NCBI GenBank assembly: GCA_963768765.1
Contig: CAVYJK010000014.1
Span: 62,001-126,000 of the forward strand
Length of the DNA: 64,000 nucleotides
From: DASWLF01 sp963768765
GTDB lineage: Bacteria; Desulfobacterota; Desulfobaccia; Desulfobaccales; 0-14-0-80-60-11
Direction of reading: 5' to 3'
The translations under genes and the position numbers were made by a program. The notes under the pieces are model-generated. The model saw nothing but the letters and a program-made list of their open reading frames with translations. It was not told where the DNA came from and made no database searches. Positions 63,173 through 64,000 of the stretch are shown here, piece by piece. The stretch's first letter is position 1; each line of letters opens with the position of its first letter.

Positions 63173-63664
63173 TCAATCCTTTTTGCTCCGCTGAATGGCC
63201 AGCGTGCCGGTGCGCACCACTTCCTGGATGCCCAGACTCTTGAGGAGTTCCAGCACCGCCCGGATCTTTTCGTGGTTGCCGGTGATTTCCAGGGTATAAG
63301 TGCTGGGGCTCACGTCCACCACCCGGCAGCGGAAGATGTCGGCGATGCGCAGGACTTCGGCCCGGGACCTGTCCTCGGCCTTGACCCTGACCAGGGCCAT
63401 TTCCCGCTCCACGTGTTCCAACTCGCTCAGGTCCACCACCTTGATGACGTTGATCAGCTTGCGCAGCTGCTTGATGATCTGCTCGATGATCTGCTCATCG
63501 CCCGAAGAAACCAAGGTGATGCGGGAGACCTCCGGGTCCATGGTCTCCGCCACGCACAGGCTCTCGATGTTGAAGCCCCGGCCGCTGAACAGGCCCGTCA
63601 CCCGGGAGAGCACCCCGGGAGTATTGTCCACTTCCACTGCAATCGTATGCCGGCGTTCCATCAT
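63173..63664 (-). CDS. ilvN: Acetolactate synthase small (regulatory) subunit
   Basis: 163 residues. N-terminal ACT domain (TIAVEVDNTPGVLSRVTGLF, GRGFNIESLCVAETMDPEVS) with the valine-binding loop, then the C-terminal domain (LEITGNHEKIRAVLELLKSL). Activates and confers valine inhibition on IlvB, whose gene ends 6 bases upstream. Separated from ilvC by about 115 bases holding a GGTGGGCGGTGCCCACC palindrome. Confidence 0.95.
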   Translation of the reverse strand: MMERRHTIAVEVDNTPGVLSRVTGLFSGRGFNIESLCVAETMDPEVSRITLVSSGDEQIIEQIIKQLRKLINVIKVVDLSELEHVEREMALVRVKAEDRSRAEVLRIADIFRCRVVDVSPSTYTLEITGNHEKIRAVLELLKSLGIQEVVRTGTLAIQRSKKD

Positions 63665-63670
63665 AATCTC

Positions 63671-64000
<330 letters not shown>

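Overview
The window looks like chromosome of a GC-rich anaerobe of the Desulfobacterota (former Deltaproteobacteria, Desulfobacca or Syntrophobacter-like). This is inferred from gene content: a benzoyl-CoA-reductase-type activase, a Liv transporter mixed with indolepyruvate:ferredoxin oxidoreductase and phenylacetate-CoA ligase genes, a periplasmic CbiK with an anaerobic (cbi) cobalamin pathway, and an ilv-psd-pssA-leu gene order. No rRNA or species marker is present, so the placement is tentative.

Layout. 1-7.7 kb: large CoA-enzyme activase (cut by the left edge), a PAS histidine kinase, methylmalonyl-CoA decarboxylase and priA. 7.9-10.9 kb: a tRNA-Arg whose 3' end is copied 2.8 kb downstream. 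Between the copies lies an AT-richer island with a GIY-YIG nuclease gene, a two-gene unit ending in a Shedu-like PD-(D/E)XK protein, and an attC-like hairpin. 11-12.7 kb: small secreted proteins and a lone receiver domain. 12.9-26.2 kb, minus strand: livJ, a methyltransferase, paaK, livF, livG, livM, iorB, iorA and livH, interrupted by small genes and a tandem duplication carrying a compact DUF559 element. 26.6-46.2 kb: a sigma70-like promoter, a cobalamin riboswitch with its own terminator, then periplasmic cbiK, a BtuCDF-type ABC transporter and cbiA-C-L-permease-D-ET-F-G-H-P-cobD-cbiB, with cobA convergent at the end. cbiJ is not seen. 46.2-56.4 kb: glnS, a radical SAM gene, gltX, a formyltransferase, an HDAC-family gene, prfA and a damaged prmC. 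56.4-64 kb, minus strand: two small lipoproteins, leuC, leuA, an SGNH-like fragment, pssA, psd, ilvC, ilvN and the end of ilvB (cut by the right edge).

Two features cut across the window. First, intergenic regions are full of dispersed palindromic repeats of several families. One family (C-rich/G-rich arms) also forms the inverted ends of the DUF559 elements, and short paired copies elsewhere look like internally deleted derivatives. Second, about sixteen single-base indels, many in short G/C runs, break otherwise conserved genes (histidine kinase, priA, livJ, paaK, iorA four times, cbiF, cobA, a radical SAM gene, prmC). Most read as whole proteins when one base is restored, so consensus error is the simplest explanation.

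Functionally, the Liv/Ior/PaaK cluster suggests uptake of branched or aromatic amino acids, conversion of aryl pyruvates to aryl acetyl-CoA, and activation of aryl acetates. The cbi cluster makes corrinoid under B12 feedback. The right end couples branched-chain amino acid synthesis with phosphatidylethanolamine synthesis.
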